DNA from: Rhodoferax sp. OV413
Lineage (GTDB): Bacteria; Pseudomonadota; Gammaproteobacteria; Burkholderiales; Burkholderiaceae_C
DNA length: 64,000 bases
Direction: 5' to 3'
NCBI GenBank assembly: GCA_945861785.1
Contig: CAMAWD010000015.1
Location: forward strand, 33,477 to 97,476
Part shown: piece after piece, positions 6,600 to 15,368 of the stretch
Layout of the letters: each line of letters opens with the position of its first letter
How positions within the stretch are numbered: the stretch's first letter is position 1
Translations under genes and position numbers: made by a program
Notes under the pieces: model-generated
Databases searched by the model: none
The model's input: the letters and a program-made list of their open reading frames with translations, nothing else
What the model was told of the DNA's origin: nothing

Positions 6600-8327
6600 T
6601 CAGCCTACGCCGGGGTTGCCCTTGACACCGGTCAGCGTCGGCATGTTCAGCTTGCGCGGCGCGATCGTTCCCTTGGACTTGAGCCAGGGCTCCACCAGAT
6701 CCCAGATCGGCTTGCCGCCGGCCGTCTTCGCCTCTTCGGCCACCGGCGCCCAGCCTGCCACCTTGTAGGTGCGATCGGCTTCCACCGCCTTGCCGCCCAG
6801 GCGCATGTTGTCGATGCGTTTGCCCATCGCAGCCTGCGGATCGCAACTGTATTGCAGGCCACCCACACGGACCATGTCACCCCCCTGCTGGTAGTAGGGG
6901 TCGGGGTTGAACAGGTTGTCGGCCACGTCCTCCAGGATGTTCTTGATCGTGGCCCCGGTCATCTGCGTCAGCGTGGTGGTGGGGTAGGTGATGGCCGTCA
7001 TGTCCATCAGCCACTCGCGCGTGATCGCCTGGCCCGGCAGCAGGCTGGTGCCCCAGCGAAAGCCTGGCGAAAAAGCGATCTCGGCGCTCTGCACGTCCAT
7101 CAGGGCGTCCAGCAGCAACTGGTCGCCCGTGCCATTGAAGTTGCCGCGCCGGTACAGCAGTCCCTGGTTGACCGCCAGCTTCTCGGACAACTTGCTCTCG
7201 TAGGGGGCCCGCACACGCGTGATCAGGGCGTCCATCTCGGTGTCGGCCTTGAGCATGTTGGCAAACACCGGCAGCAGCTTGTAGCGGAAGTCAGTCACAC
7301 GGCCGTCCTTGACCTCGAAGTCCAGCACACCCAGGAACTTGCCATTCGATCCTGCGTTGGTCACCAGCGTCTTGCCGCTCTTGTTGCCGATCACGCTGGC
7401 CACCGGCATGCCGTCGTGCGTGTGGCCACCCATGATGGCGTCGATGCCGGTCACGCGGCTGGCCATCTTGAGGTCCACGTCCATGCCGTTGTGCGAAAGC
7501 AGGACGACCACCTTGGCGCCCTTGGCACGGGCCTCGTCGACTGTCTTCTGCATCGCCTCTTCCTGGATGCCAAAGCCCCAGTCGGCGACCATGTAGCGCG
7601 GGTTCGCGATCGGCGTGTACGGAAACGCCTGACCGATGATGGCACACGGCACGCCGTTGATCTCGCGCAGCACATAGGGCTTGAACACCGGGTCGCCGAA
7701 GTCGTTGGTCTTGACGTTCTGGGCGACGAAATCGATCTTGCCGGCAAAGTCCTTCTCGACGATTTCCTTCACGCGCTCCATGCCCAGCGTGAACTCCCAG
7801 TGCCCGGTCATCACGTCCACACCCAGCAGCTTGCATACGTCGACCATGTCCTGCCCGTTGGTCCACAAGGCAGTGGCCGAGCCCTGCCAGGTGTCGCCGC
7901 CATCGAGCAACACGGCGCCAGGACGGCTGGCCCGCATGCGTTTGACCAACGTCGCCAGATGGGCAAAGCCGCCGACCTTCCCATAACGCCGCGCGGCGCG
8001 TTCGAAGTCGAGGTGGGTCAGCGCGTGGGCCTGTGCACTGCCCGGTCGCACACCCGCTGTGCGAAGCAGGTGCTCGCCCACCAAGTGGGGCAGCTGGCCC
8101 TTCATCGTGCCGAACCCAAGGTTGACGTTTGGCTCCCGGAAGTGGATTGGCTTGAGTTGCGCATGGCAGTCGGTCATGTGCAGGAACGACACGGTCCCGA
8201 ACCGGGCGAAGTCATACAGACCACGCTCTGCGCTGGCCGCCTGAACATCGGCGTAGCGGCCCAGCCCCATGCCGGCCATGGTTGCTGCGCCCAGCACCTG
8301 CATGAATTCACGTTTTGTCAGGTTCAT
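6600..8327 (-). CDS. soxB: SoxB, thiosulfohydrolase of the Sox pathway
   Basis: The 575-residue periplasmic di-manganese hydrolase removes sulfate from SoxY-bound S-sulfonates. Metallophosphoesterase-type motifs are visible: MTDCHAQLKP (about 51-60), DGGDTWQGS, GHWEF, LSHNG and GGHTHDG, followed by the C-terminal 5'-nucleotidase-like domain. Length is typical. The N-terminus LTKREFMQVLGAA resembles a Tat signal but has Lys-Arg instead of Arg-Arg. It is the last gene of soxCDYZAXB, 86 bp after soxX, and a hairpin with a T-run lies in that gap. Confidence 0.96.
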   Translation of the reverse strand: MNLTKREFMQVLGAATMAGMGLGRYADVQAASAERGLYDFARFGTVSFLHMTDCHAQLKPIHFREPNVNLGFGTMKGQLPHLVGEHLLRTAGVRPGSAQAHALTHLDFERAARRYGKVGGFAHLATLVKRMRASRPGAVLLDGGDTWQGSATALWTNGQDMVDVCKLLGVDVMTGHWEFTLGMERVKEIVEKDFAGKIDFVAQNVKTNDFGDPVFKPYVLREINGVPCAIIGQAFPYTPIANPRYMVADWGFGIQEEAMQKTVDEARAKGAKVVVLLSHNGMDVDLKMASRVTGIDAIMGGHTHDGMPVASVIGNKSGKTLVTNAGSNGKFLGVLDFEVKDGRVTDFRYKLLPVFANMLKADTEMDALITRVRAPYESKLSEKLAVNQGLLYRRGNFNGTGDQLLLDALMDVQSAEIAFSPGFRWGTSLLPGQAITREWLMDMTAITYPTTTLTQMTGATIKNILEDVADNLFNPDPYYQQGGDMVRVGGLQYSCDPQAAMGKRIDNMRLGGKAVEADRTYKVAGWAPVAEEAKTAGGKPIWDLVEPWLKSKGTIAPRKLNMPTLTGVKGNPGVG

Positions 8328-8370
8328 CTTCTGTAGTTCAATGAATGAGCAAGCACTGATTTAAACAGTC

Positions 8371-8394
8371 AAAAAAGACCCGGACTAAGCCGGG
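8371..8394 (-). terminator. Possible intrinsic terminator/attenuator between soxX and soxB
   Basis: Reading the - strand, CCCGG (8394-8390), a 6-nt loop and CCGGG (8383-8379) form a short GC stem followed by TCTTTTTT (to 8371). The T-run and GC stem fit a weak intrinsic terminator placed in the 86-bp gap upstream of soxB, so it may lower soxB relative to soxX. The stem is only 5 bp, hence moderate confidence. Confidence 0.5.
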
Positions 8395-8413
8395 CCGGGA
8401 GCCGCCACTGCGG

Positions 8414-9061
8414 TTACTGGTTGACCGGCGACTTCGGGTCGAGCAGCAGCCCCACCACATGGCGCACCTGCGCCTCGCTGAGGATGCCCATGTGGCCGGC
8501 ACGCGGCATGTTGGAACAGGCGTTGTAGGCCTTGGAGTTCCAGATCTTGCCCCAGGTGTATTCGACGATGGGTTTCGACGCAGCGCTGTTGGGGTCACTG
8601 ACACCGCGGATCTTGCCGTAGTTGTACAGGCTCGGGCCGATGGTGCCGTAGGAGATCTCCTTCTTGTCGATCTGGTGGCAGTTGTAGCAGTTGCCACCGT
8701 TGGCCTGGCCGGCTTCGTCGGTCCAGGTGAGGCCGCGGCCGCTCTGCGCGATTCGCTCGCCCTCGCGCCAGTCGCCAAGGAACTTGCCGTCGCTGGGCCA
8801 GCGGATGGTCTTCATGTTGGCTGCCTCGATGGCCTTGCCGATCGCATCATCGATCGGCTTGCCGGCCACATCGGCTGCGCTGCACTCGCGGTTGGTGTCG
8901 TCCTGCTCCAGCCGGTCGGCCTTGACCAGGCCCTGGTCCCGGAACGACGCCTTGACGATGTCGGCGGTGAGCTTGTCGAGGTCGGTGCCAGAAGGCACCG
9001 ACGCACAGCTGGTGAGCCCCAGCACGACCAGTGGCGCCAGGAAGCGAATGCGGTTTGTCAT
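8414..9061 (-). CDS. soxX: SoxX, monoheme cytochrome c subunit of SoxAX
   Basis: The 215-residue periplasmic cytochrome c forms SoxAX with SoxA and accepts electrons during coupling of thiosulfate to SoxY. The heme motif is CYNCH (125-129), with a distal Met likely in the C-terminal SNMPRAGHMG segment. The N-terminus has a lipobox-like LTSC (Cys19), so membrane anchoring is possible. Length is near that of longer SoxX forms. It begins 12 bp after the soxA stop, within the sox operon. Confidence 0.95.
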   Translation of the reverse strand: MTNRIRFLAPLVVLGLTSCASVPSGTDLDKLTADIVKASFRDQGLVKADRLEQDDTNRECSAADVAGKPIDDAIGKAIEAANMKTIRWPSDGKFLGDWREGERIAQSGRGLTWTDEAGQANGGNCYNCHQIDKKEISYGTIGPSLYNYGKIRGVSDPNSAASKPIVEYTWGKIWNSKAYNACSNMPRAGHMGILSEAQVRHVVGLLLDPKSPVNQ

Positions 9062-9073
9062 GCTTGCGGTTCC

Positions 9074-9877
9074 TTATCGTTTGATGGCCGGGGCGATCGA
9101 TTCGCCGCCCAGGCCGTTGACACCGAGGTACATGCCCAGCGCGACGGTGACGTCGCTGCCGAACAACGGGTAGGGGAAACGCTGCTGGCGGTAACAGTCG
9201 TTCAGGCGCAACTGCATGCCCCACATCTGGCCGTTCGATACACGGTACGCGGGCCAAGCACCAAAACCAGCGCCGGCGCCAGGGTTCTTGGTGAGGTTGG
9301 GCAGGTCCTGCAGGCGGATGCGTTTGCCGTCTTCGCCGTGGCAGGACGCGCAGGAAAAGTCATGCGGGCCGGCACGCATGAAGAACAGGCGCTTGCCGAC
9401 TTCGTACATCGTCTTTTCCTGCGTGGTGTTGTTGGGCAGCTTGAACATCATGCCGCGCGACTCCGCAGACACATAGGCAGTCAACGCGGTGACGTTCACC
9501 TGTTCGCCACGCCCGAAAGCCGTCTTGGCGATCTCTGTGGCATTGAAGCCCTGCAGTGTCTCCATGCAGGTCAGCAGGCGCGACTCCATGTCCTGCACCT
9601 TGCCGGTGTCCTTGAAATACCGCGGCAACTCGACGAAGGCGCCTTTCACCACGCCGGGGCCCTTGCCGAGGTCACACTGCTCCAGCGATGCGTTCTTGGG
9701 ACCACGTTTTTGCGTCCACAAGCCTTCGCCCTTGGCTTCGAACAGGTCCGCCGGGTTGCCGTCGGCCAGCATCGCCCGGTACTCGGCGATGCCGTCGGCG
9801 GCAGATTTTTGGGCCCATGCGCTGCCTTGGGCGCACAAGAGCACCGCCGCTGCCAGCAGCAGCTTGTGTGATTTCAT
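9074..9877 (-). CDS. soxA: SoxA, c-type cytochrome/thiosulfate ligase subunit
   Basis: The 267-residue secreted SoxA has signal peptide 1-23 (ending SAWAQ). Only one CXXCH heme site is seen (CASCH, 176-180). Cys68 and Cys104 stand where the first heme is bound in diheme SoxA, which matches the monoheme class with a disulfide there. The active-site heme-ligand Cys is Cys228 in LNDCYRQQRFPYP, which becomes a persulfide in the family. The ATG at 9877 (MKSHKLLLAA) was chosen because it begins the signal peptide; the longer frame to 9943 lacks sense. Confidence 0.96.
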   Translation of the reverse strand: MKSHKLLLAAAVLLCAQGSAWAQKSAADGIAEYRAMLADGNPADLFEAKGEGLWTQKRGPKNASLEQCDLGKGPGVVKGAFVELPRYFKDTGKVQDMESRLLTCMETLQGFNATEIAKTAFGRGEQVNVTALTAYVSAESRGMMFKLPNNTTQEKTMYEVGKRLFFMRAGPHDFSCASCHGEDGKRIRLQDLPNLTKNPGAGAGFGAWPAYRVSNGQMWGMQLRLNDCYRQQRFPYPLFGSDVTVALGMYLGVNGLGGESIAPAIKR

Positions 9878-9954
9878 CGTGGTATCTCCAAATAGGGAAT
9901 GTCGGGTCGCGCCGGGGGAACCGGCGACGCCCATGCCTGTCAACGGGTGCTCAC

Positions 9955-10266
9955 TCAGGAAACAGTCGCCTCATCGGTGCGGCTGTCGCCCTTGTTGTCC
10001 TTCCAGTTGACAGCAATCTTGTCGCCGGCCTTGGCGCCCTTGACGGTGAACTGCAGGAACGGGTTCTTGGCCACGGCCGGGCCCCATTCGGCGCTGAGCA
10101 CCGTCTTGCCGTTGTGGGTGGCGGTGACATCGGTGATGTGCCACGCGGGAATGATCTTGCCGGCTGCGTCCTTGCGCTGACCGGTTTCCATCTCATGCGC
10201 CATCAAAACGCGAACGGTGGCATTGCCACCCGCGGCCTGGGCACGTATACGCATCGGATCTGCCAT
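9955..10266 (-). CDS. soxZ: SoxZ, sulfur-carrier partner of SoxY
   Basis: The 103-residue Ig-like protein has no signal peptide, as usual for SoxZ, which is exported bound to SoxY. Typical features are MRIRAQAAGGNATVRVLMAHEMETGQR at the start (only the first and last parts are diagnostic) and the conserved NPFLQFTVKGAKAGD. It lies between soxY and soxA in the operon. Confidence 0.96.
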   Translation of the reverse strand: MADPMRIRAQAAGGNATVRVLMAHEMETGQRKDAAGKIIPAWHITDVTATHNGKTVLSAEWGPAVAKNPFLQFTVKGAKAGDKIAVNWKDNKGDSRTDEATVS

Positions 10267-10321
10267 GGTGAACTCCTGGATCTGGTTGGTGTGGGGTTGG
10301 GCTGAATCGGGTGTCTGGGCG

Positions 10322-10780
10322 TCAACCGCCGCAGCCGCCGAGCGTGACCTTGACTTCCTTCTTGGCGAAGAGGACCTTGCCGTCGTTCATGACCGCAACC
10401 GCGTACACGTCCGACGACTGTCCCATCTTGGCGCGCGTCAGGATGTTGCTGTCGATGCTGTCGGTGATGTTGAACACTGCAATCAGCGCGCTCGGATTCT
10501 TCTCGACCAGCACCAGCAACTGTTTCACACCGGGCAAGGCCGTGCTGGCGCCCAGGGGGACAACCGCACCGTTTTCTGCAATGTCCGGCCCGGTGATGGT
10601 GACGTCCTTGCTCTCGGCAGGTGCCCCGGCGCCAAGCGCCTTGAGCACTTCGGGCAGGTTCTTGGCCTCGAAGGCCTTGGCGTTGAAGGCATGGGCAAAC
10701 TGCGGGAACAGGCCGGTCGTGGCCAGCAAGCCGGCGACGATGGTGCCGTGCTGGAGTGTCTTGCGACGGGTTGCCTTCAT
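10322..10780 (-). CDS. soxY: SoxY, sulfur-carrier protein with C-terminal GGCGG arm
   Basis: The 152-residue periplasmic carrier protein ends in GGCGG, whose Cys binds sulfur intermediates. The N-terminus TRRKTLQHGTIVAG is a Tat signal, consistent with export of the folded SoxYZ complex. The mature part has the usual Ig-like sequence (IAVFNITDSIDSNI, DVYAVAVMNDGK). It is 55 bp upstream of soxZ and 127 bp downstream of soxD. The larger gap before soxY could hold an internal promoter. Confidence 0.97.
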   Translation of the reverse strand: MKATRRKTLQHGTIVAGLLATTGLFPQFAHAFNAKAFEAKNLPEVLKALGAGAPAESKDVTITGPDIAENGAVVPLGASTALPGVKQLLVLVEKNPSALIAVFNITDSIDSNILTRAKMGQSSDVYAVAVMNDGKVLFAKKEVKVTLGGCGG

Positions 10781-10907
10781 GGTGATCTCCTTGAAAATAA
10801 GTACATACTAATGAATCTGGACCAGTTTGCACTAGGGGAAACCCTTTTGCAAACCTGCGACCGCCGCGCCCTGAAGCGTTGGCCGGATGTGCTTGCCACC
10901 GTCGGCA

Positions 10908-12035
10908 TCACCGGGCCGCCCCGGTTCCGATCCAGCTGGCAAGAAGCCGGGCATCGGCATCGCTGAGCGTCTGGGCCGGCATCGGGATCGGGCCCCACAC
11001 CCCTGTGCCACCCGACCTGATCTTGCCAGAAAGATAGTCCACCTTGCCGGCGTGTTTTTTCGCGATGTCGGTGAACGCCGGCCCGACGATCTTCTGGCTG
11101 ACACCGTGGCAGGCGGTGCAATTGAGCTTGGTGGCAAGCGCGAGCGCGGCCTTGCTGTCGACCCCGGCGCCATCGGTCTTGGGTGCCACCGCCGGCTTGG
11201 GCGGCGCGATCGGCGCCACCGCAACCGCAACCGCAACCGGCTGGCTGCCCGCCTTGCCTTCCGGCCGGCTCGTGTCGGCGCCGCGCTGCGGGCCCACCGG
11301 GCGGTTCTGCTCGGCCAGGTTGCCATGCTGGTTGCGCGCAAAGTCAGGCAAGGTGGACGCAACGACAGGCCCTTCGACGCAGTTGTGCATACACGCCACG
11401 GCCGCCACATCGGGCTTGGCCATCGACCGCAGTTCCTTGCCCGGCCACAACCCATGGGCCGTGGTCATGCCGTTGCGGTTGGGCATGCGGCTCTGGGCCT
11501 GCGCCATGGTCTGGTCGGACAGCGTGAAGTTGTCGGGCACCACGTTGCCAAGGTTCAGCAGGTACGCCAAAACCGCATACACCTCGTCGGGGGTCAGCGA
11601 TTTGGGCTGGTTCCATGGCATGGCGCGGTTGATGTAGTCCCACAGCGTCGAGAGGGTGGCCACCTTCATCAAGGTGGTGCGGCCGGGGTAGGCCTGGTCG
11701 GTCAATCGCGCGACGCGACCGGTCTTCACGTCCTCGGCCGTGGTGCCGCCCACGATCGGGCTGAACACCTGGTTCGATTCACCGAACACGCCATGGCAGG
11801 ACTCGCACTTGGTCTCCCACACGTTCTGTCCTTGCGCCACCGAACCCGACCCCTTGGGCAAGCCGAGGAAGTCCGGGCGCACATCGATGTCCCATGCGGC
11901 CAGTTCCTTGGGTGTGGCCGCGCGGCCAATGCCAGGGTACTTGTCGGCTGCGAACACCGGGGCGCACACCAGCACCAGCACCAGCACCAGCAGCGCCATC
12001 GCGCGCCAGATCGCGCGTTCAGGACAACTGGACAT
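10908..12035 (-). CDS. soxD: SoxD, diheme cytochrome c of sulfane dehydrogenase SoxCD
   Basis: The 375-residue periplasmic protein has a hydrophobic signal (residues 13-30) and two heme motifs, CESCH (77-81) and CTACH (306-310). They are joined by an Ala/Pro/Val-rich linker around 265-287. It takes electrons from the SoxC molybdenum site during oxidation of the SoxY-bound sulfane. An extra CMHNC (215-219) has no obvious heme role. The start at 12035 overlaps the soxC stop by 17 bp, so the two subunits are translationally coupled. Confidence 0.95.
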   Translation of the reverse strand: MSSCPERAIWRAMALLVLVLVLVCAPVFAADKYPGIGRAATPKELAAWDIDVRPDFLGLPKGSGSVAQGQNVWETKCESCHGVFGESNQVFSPIVGGTTAEDVKTGRVARLTDQAYPGRTTLMKVATLSTLWDYINRAMPWNQPKSLTPDEVYAVLAYLLNLGNVVPDNFTLSDQTMAQAQSRMPNRNGMTTAHGLWPGKELRSMAKPDVAAVACMHNCVEGPVVASTLPDFARNQHGNLAEQNRPVGPQRGADTSRPEGKAGSQPVAVAVAVAPIAPPKPAVAPKTDGAGVDSKAALALATKLNCTACHGVSQKIVGPAFTDIAKKHAGKVDYLSGKIRSGGTGVWGPIPMPAQTLSDADARLLASWIGTGAAR

Positions 12036-13395
12036 TCTTCACCTCGCCGTTCTCCTGCACCAGCCAGGACTGGATCGCATTGTTGTGGTAGATCGAGCGC
12101 GTGCCGCGCACTGCGCGCAACTGCCGGTAACCGGGCTGCACATAACCGGTGTCGTCGCTGGCCCGGCTCTGGATGATCGTGGCCTTGCCATCCCAGGCCC
12201 AGTCGATGTTGAAACGCGTCAGGCACTTGCCCAGCACCGGGGTTTCCAGCCGCGCGGGGCGCCAGTTGCGTCCACCGTCCACGGAAACGTCGACCTTCTT
12301 CACCTTGCCGCGCCCTGACCATGCCAGCCCGGTGATATTGTGGAAACCCTGGTCCAGCAGCACCTGCCCACCGGACGGTGTGGTCACGACGCTTTTGCAT
12401 TCCTGGATGCTGGTGTACTGCCGGTGCTGGCCGCCGGGCATCAGGTCGATGTAGTGCACTGCCTCGTCCTTGGTGGCATAGGGCATGTCACCGAGCTCGA
12501 TGCGGCGCAGGTACTTGACCCAGCTCACCCCTTGCATGCCAGGCGCGACCAGACGCAGCGGGTAGCCGTTTTCGGGCCGCAGCATTTCGCCGTTCTGCCC
12601 GTAGGCCACGAGGACTTCGCCCGACAGGATCTGGCCTATCGGAATGGTGCGGGTCATGGAAGACCCGTCCGCACCCTCAGCGAGCACGAACTTGCCGCGC
12701 TTGAGGTCTGCGCCGGCCATTTCCAGCAGGGTGATCAGCGGTATACCCGTGAATTCGCTGCACGACAACATGCCGTGGCTGTATTGCGCCGTGGGCACGG
12801 CCACGTTGCCCCACTCCATGCCGGTGTTGGCGCCGCATTCGATGAAGTGAAAACGCGACACGCTGGGCAGGCGCATGATCTCGTCGACTGTGAACACCTT
12901 GGGGCTCTTGACCATTCCAGGCACCGATCCGTTGACCATCAGCCGGTGCCTGGACGGGTCGATGTCCCACCAACCCTGGTGGTGCCGCTCGAAATGCAAT
13001 CCGCTCGGAGTCACGATACCGAACATCGACTGCATGGGGGCGAACGACACCGACGACTGGGTGGTCTGGGTCAGGCCGGGGCTCTGACGGCGTTGCAGGT
13101 TGGCCTCAAACTTCGACGGGCGGCCGTAACCCTCCGACGCGACGCCCTGCCCCAGGCCGCGGCTGTGCTCGGGCAATTCCAGGATGTTGCTGTCGCCACC
13201 AGCCGCAGGAACCGGGTTGCCCTGCGCCATCGCAGCCGGCACCGCAGCACCCGCTGCAGCGGCGGCGAATGCGTTGCGCAAAAAATCGCGTCGGCCGGAC
13301 CGGGCTTGCTGGAAAACGGCCTTGACACCTTCAGGGCTCAAAAACCCCTCCGGGGCACGGCGTATCCGTCCCACACCCAGATGATTCGTCTTCAC
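12019..13395 (-). CDS. soxC: SoxC, molybdenum-containing sulfane dehydrogenase subunit
   Basis: The 458-residue sulfite-oxidase-family protein has a Tat motif RSGRRDFLRNAF (33-44) in a long N-region and the molybdopterin fold with the Mo-ligand Cys187 (FHFIECGANTG). The C-terminal dimerisation domain contains VDVSVDGGRNWRPA. With SoxD it oxidises the outer sulfur on SoxY, so complete oxidation of thiosulfate to sulfate without globules is expected. It is the first gene of soxCDYZAXB; AT-rich sequence with an inverted repeat lies just upstream. Confidence 0.96.
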   Translation of the reverse strand: MKTNHLGVGRIRRAPEGFLSPEGVKAVFQQARSGRRDFLRNAFAAAAAGAAVPAAMAQGNPVPAAGGDSNILELPEHSRGLGQGVASEGYGRPSKFEANLQRRQSPGLTQTTQSSVSFAPMQSMFGIVTPSGLHFERHHQGWWDIDPSRHRLMVNGSVPGMVKSPKVFTVDEIMRLPSVSRFHFIECGANTGMEWGNVAVPTAQYSHGMLSCSEFTGIPLITLLEMAGADLKRGKFVLAEGADGSSMTRTIPIGQILSGEVLVAYGQNGEMLRPENGYPLRLVAPGMQGVSWVKYLRRIELGDMPYATKDEAVHYIDLMPGGQHRQYTSIQECKSVVTTPSGGQVLLDQGFHNITGLAWSGRGKVKKVDVSVDGGRNWRPARLETPVLGKCLTRFNIDWAWDGKATIIQSRASDDTGYVQPGYRQLRAVRGTRSIYHNNAIQSWLVQENGEVKNVQLS

Positions 13396-13467
13396 GCAGC
13401 CTCCTTGATAGCGGGGTCCAGCCGGCAGGGCTGCCGGTCGCCGACCTCCTTCAATTGCTAAGTCAAC

Positions 13468-13487
13468 ATATTTGCATGAACGAATAT
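13468..13487. promoter_or_regulatory. Candidate SoxR operator upstream of soxC
   Basis: ATATT and AATAT arms flank ten bases (TGCATGAACG) in an AT-rich island unlike the GC-rich surroundings, 73 bp upstream of the soxC start. An ArsR-family regulator gene (soxR) is encoded nearby, and its relatives bind AT-rich inverted repeats in sox promoters. Assignment is inference from position and symmetry. Confidence 0.4.
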
Positions 13488-13562
13488 ATAACAGGAGAAC
13501 CGGTCGACGATCTGGGGTTTACCCTTGCACCCCTCGCCGGCCTGGCCAATTTCAGCGCCGGC

Positions 13563-13886
13563 TCAGGGAAACCGGTAGTGGTCGCGGTTGAGCACTGCCG
13601 CGATGGCGGTCACCTCGTCCGGGAACAGCGACAGCTTGAGTTCGGTGTTGCACTGCTCCACCATGCCGCGCAGAAACCCCGCCGTGTTGATGCGGCCGGC
13701 GGGCCGGTAGATCGCGCTGCCGTCGCCCCCCACCTTGCCGCGGTGGCACGCAACGCAGCGGTTGTCGGCAATGAGTTTTCGACCCAGTTCCAGATCGGCG
13801 CCGTCGAATATGCGCGCGCCTTGCCCGAATGCTGGCGCGGCCAGCAGGGCCGCTAAAAGCGCCAATGAAAACCTGCACTGCAACAT
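13563..13886 (-). CDS. Small periplasmic monoheme cytochrome c
   Basis: The 107-residue protein has a cleavable signal peptide (1-22, ending APAFG) and one heme motif, CVACH (residues 44-48). The fold length fits class I cytochrome c. The ATG at 13886 begins the signal peptide. It is 167 bp upstream of soxC on the same strand and divergent from tusA, so it may take electrons from SoxCD or SoxAX. No specific subfamily is recognised. Confidence 0.85.
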   Translation of the reverse strand: MLQCRFSLALLAALLAAPAFGQGARIFDGADLELGRKLIADNRCVACHRGKVGGDGSAIYRPAGRINTAGFLRGMVEQCNTELKLSLFPDEVTAIAAVLNRDHYRFP

Positions 13887-13958
13887 GTTCGGGACCTTTC
13901 TCGCGCTGCGCCAGCGCAGGCGACAACATGTTACCGTAGCGCCTGTTGGAGACAAGAC

Positions 13959-14186
13959 ATGCAGTTCACCGTGGAGCTTGATACATCCGGCCTCTTGTGC
14001 CCGATACCCATCATCAAGGCCAAGCGGGCCCTGGCGGCAATGGCTGGCGGCCAGGTATTGCGGGTCGTTTCCACCGACCCGGGCGCGGCGCGCGACATGC
14101 TGGCGCTGACCGCAAAAACCGGCGACACGCTGCTCGAACAGACCAGCGAGAACAAGAAATTCATCTTCTACCTGCGCAAGGCCTGA
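13959..14186 (+). CDS. TusA-family sulfurtransferase (copy 1)
   Basis: The 75-residue cytoplasmic sulfur-carrier protein has the conserved GLLCPIPIIKAKRAL, whose Cys14 carries persulfide sulfur. The remainder matches TusA (GGQVLRVVSTDPGA, KKFIFYLRK). It is followed 25 bp later by a YeeE/YedE transporter gene, a widespread pairing in which TusA accepts imported sulfur. A second tusA-yeeE pair lies at 54.6-56.0 kb. It is divergent from the cytochrome c/sox transcription unit. Confidence 0.93.
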   Translation: MQFTVELDTSGLLCPIPIIKAKRALAAMAGGQVLRVVSTDPGAARDMLALTAKTGDTLLEQTSENKKFIFYLRKA

Positions 14187-14211
14187 TGCGCAGCGCCAGT
14201 CGCCCCATCCA

Positions 14212-15306
14212 ATGAGTCCCGCAACCGCAGTCCTGGGTGGCGCGCTGGTGCTCGCCATGATTTTTGGCGCGGTCGCCAGCCGTAGCAGTTTCTGCATCAT
14301 GGGTGCGATTTCGGATGCACGCAACATGGGTGACCGGGACCGCCTGCGCATGTGGCTGCTGGCTGCCGCCGTGGCCATGGTCGGCGCCAACCTGATGCAC
14401 CTTGCAGGCTGGATCGATTTGTCCCAATCGGTCTACCAGCGCCCTGTCGTTCCCTGGTTGTCGCTGCTGCTGGGGGGAACGTTGTTCGGCGTCGGCATGA
14501 CACTCGCCGGTGGCTGCCCGAACAAGAACCTGATCCGCCTGGGCGGCGGCAGCCTGCGCGCACTGGTGGTGCTGGTGTTTCTGGCGGTCTCCGCCTACAT
14601 GACGCTCAAGGGCTTGTTCGCACATTGGCGCGCCACTTACCTGGACCGCTTCACGATCGACCTGTCGGCCATGGGCCTGGAGAACCAGGGCCTGGCCTCC
14701 ATTCTGGCGAAAGCCACGGGCCTGCCCCATGTGCAGGCGCTGCTAGCGTGTGTTGCGGTGATTGGCATCGGGTTGCTGCTGCTTGTATTCAGGGACCGGC
14801 AGTTCCGCAGCCAACCGGGGATGGCAGCAAGCGCCACTGTGCTCGGCCTGCTCGTGGCCGCCGGGTGGTACCTGACGGGCCACATCGGCCACGCGGAAAA
14901 CCCCGACACGCTGGAGATCGTGTATTTCGCCACCAACACCCGAACTCTGGAATCGTTCAGTTTCGTGGCGCCCACTGCATACAGCCTGGAGTTGCTGATG
15001 TTGTGGACCGACCGGTCCCTGCACGCCACCTTCGGCATCGTGAGTGTCACAGGTGTCATGCTCGGGTCGCTGGTGGTGGCACTCGCCACCCGCAGTTTTC
15101 GGCTCGAGGGTTTTGCGTCCTTGCAGGACCTGCAATTCCATATCGCAGGTGCAGTGCTGATGGGGTTCGGCGGTGTGACCGCCCTCGGATGCACCGTGGG
15201 CCAGGGTCTGTCGGGGCTGTCCGCACTGGCACCCGGTTCCCTGATTGCGGTGGCGGGAATCGTGTGCGGGTCGGTCGCCACCATGAAATGGATGGAGCGC
15301 GCGTGA
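14212..15306 (+). CDS. YeeE/YedE (TsuA-like) sulfur-compound transporter, copy 1
   Basis: The 364-residue inner-membrane protein has about ten hydrophobic segments. Family cysteines are present in SSFCIMGAIS, GGCPNKNLIRLGGGSLR and ALGCTVGQGLSG; the equivalent residues relay thiosulfate through the E. coli/Spirochaeta TsuA pore. It probably imports thiosulfate or a related sulfur anion for TusA. It is a close paralogue of the gene at 54919-56022, sharing long stretches around TRTLES and YQRPV. Start ATG 14212. Confidence 0.92.
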   Translation: MSPATAVLGGALVLAMIFGAVASRSSFCIMGAISDARNMGDRDRLRMWLLAAAVAMVGANLMHLAGWIDLSQSVYQRPVVPWLSLLLGGTLFGVGMTLAGGCPNKNLIRLGGGSLRALVVLVFLAVSAYMTLKGLFAHWRATYLDRFTIDLSAMGLENQGLASILAKATGLPHVQALLACVAVIGIGLLLLVFRDRQFRSQPGMAASATVLGLLVAAGWYLTGHIGHAENPDTLEIVYFATNTRTLESFSFVAPTAYSLELLMLWTDRSLHATFGIVSVTGVMLGSLVVALATRSFRLEGFASLQDLQFHIAGAVLMGFGGVTALGCTVGQGLSGLSALAPGSLIAVAGIVCGSVATMKWMERA

Positions 15307-15368
15307 CACTTTCGCAAACTCTGTGCGTGTGCTTAAATATCAGCCACTACTAATTGAAAGAAACAACC

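Noticed and set aside
13563..14390. 275-codon frame that would extend the small cytochrome c upstream
   Set aside because: The extension is antisense to tusA and yeeE. The ATG at 13886 starts a normal signal peptide.
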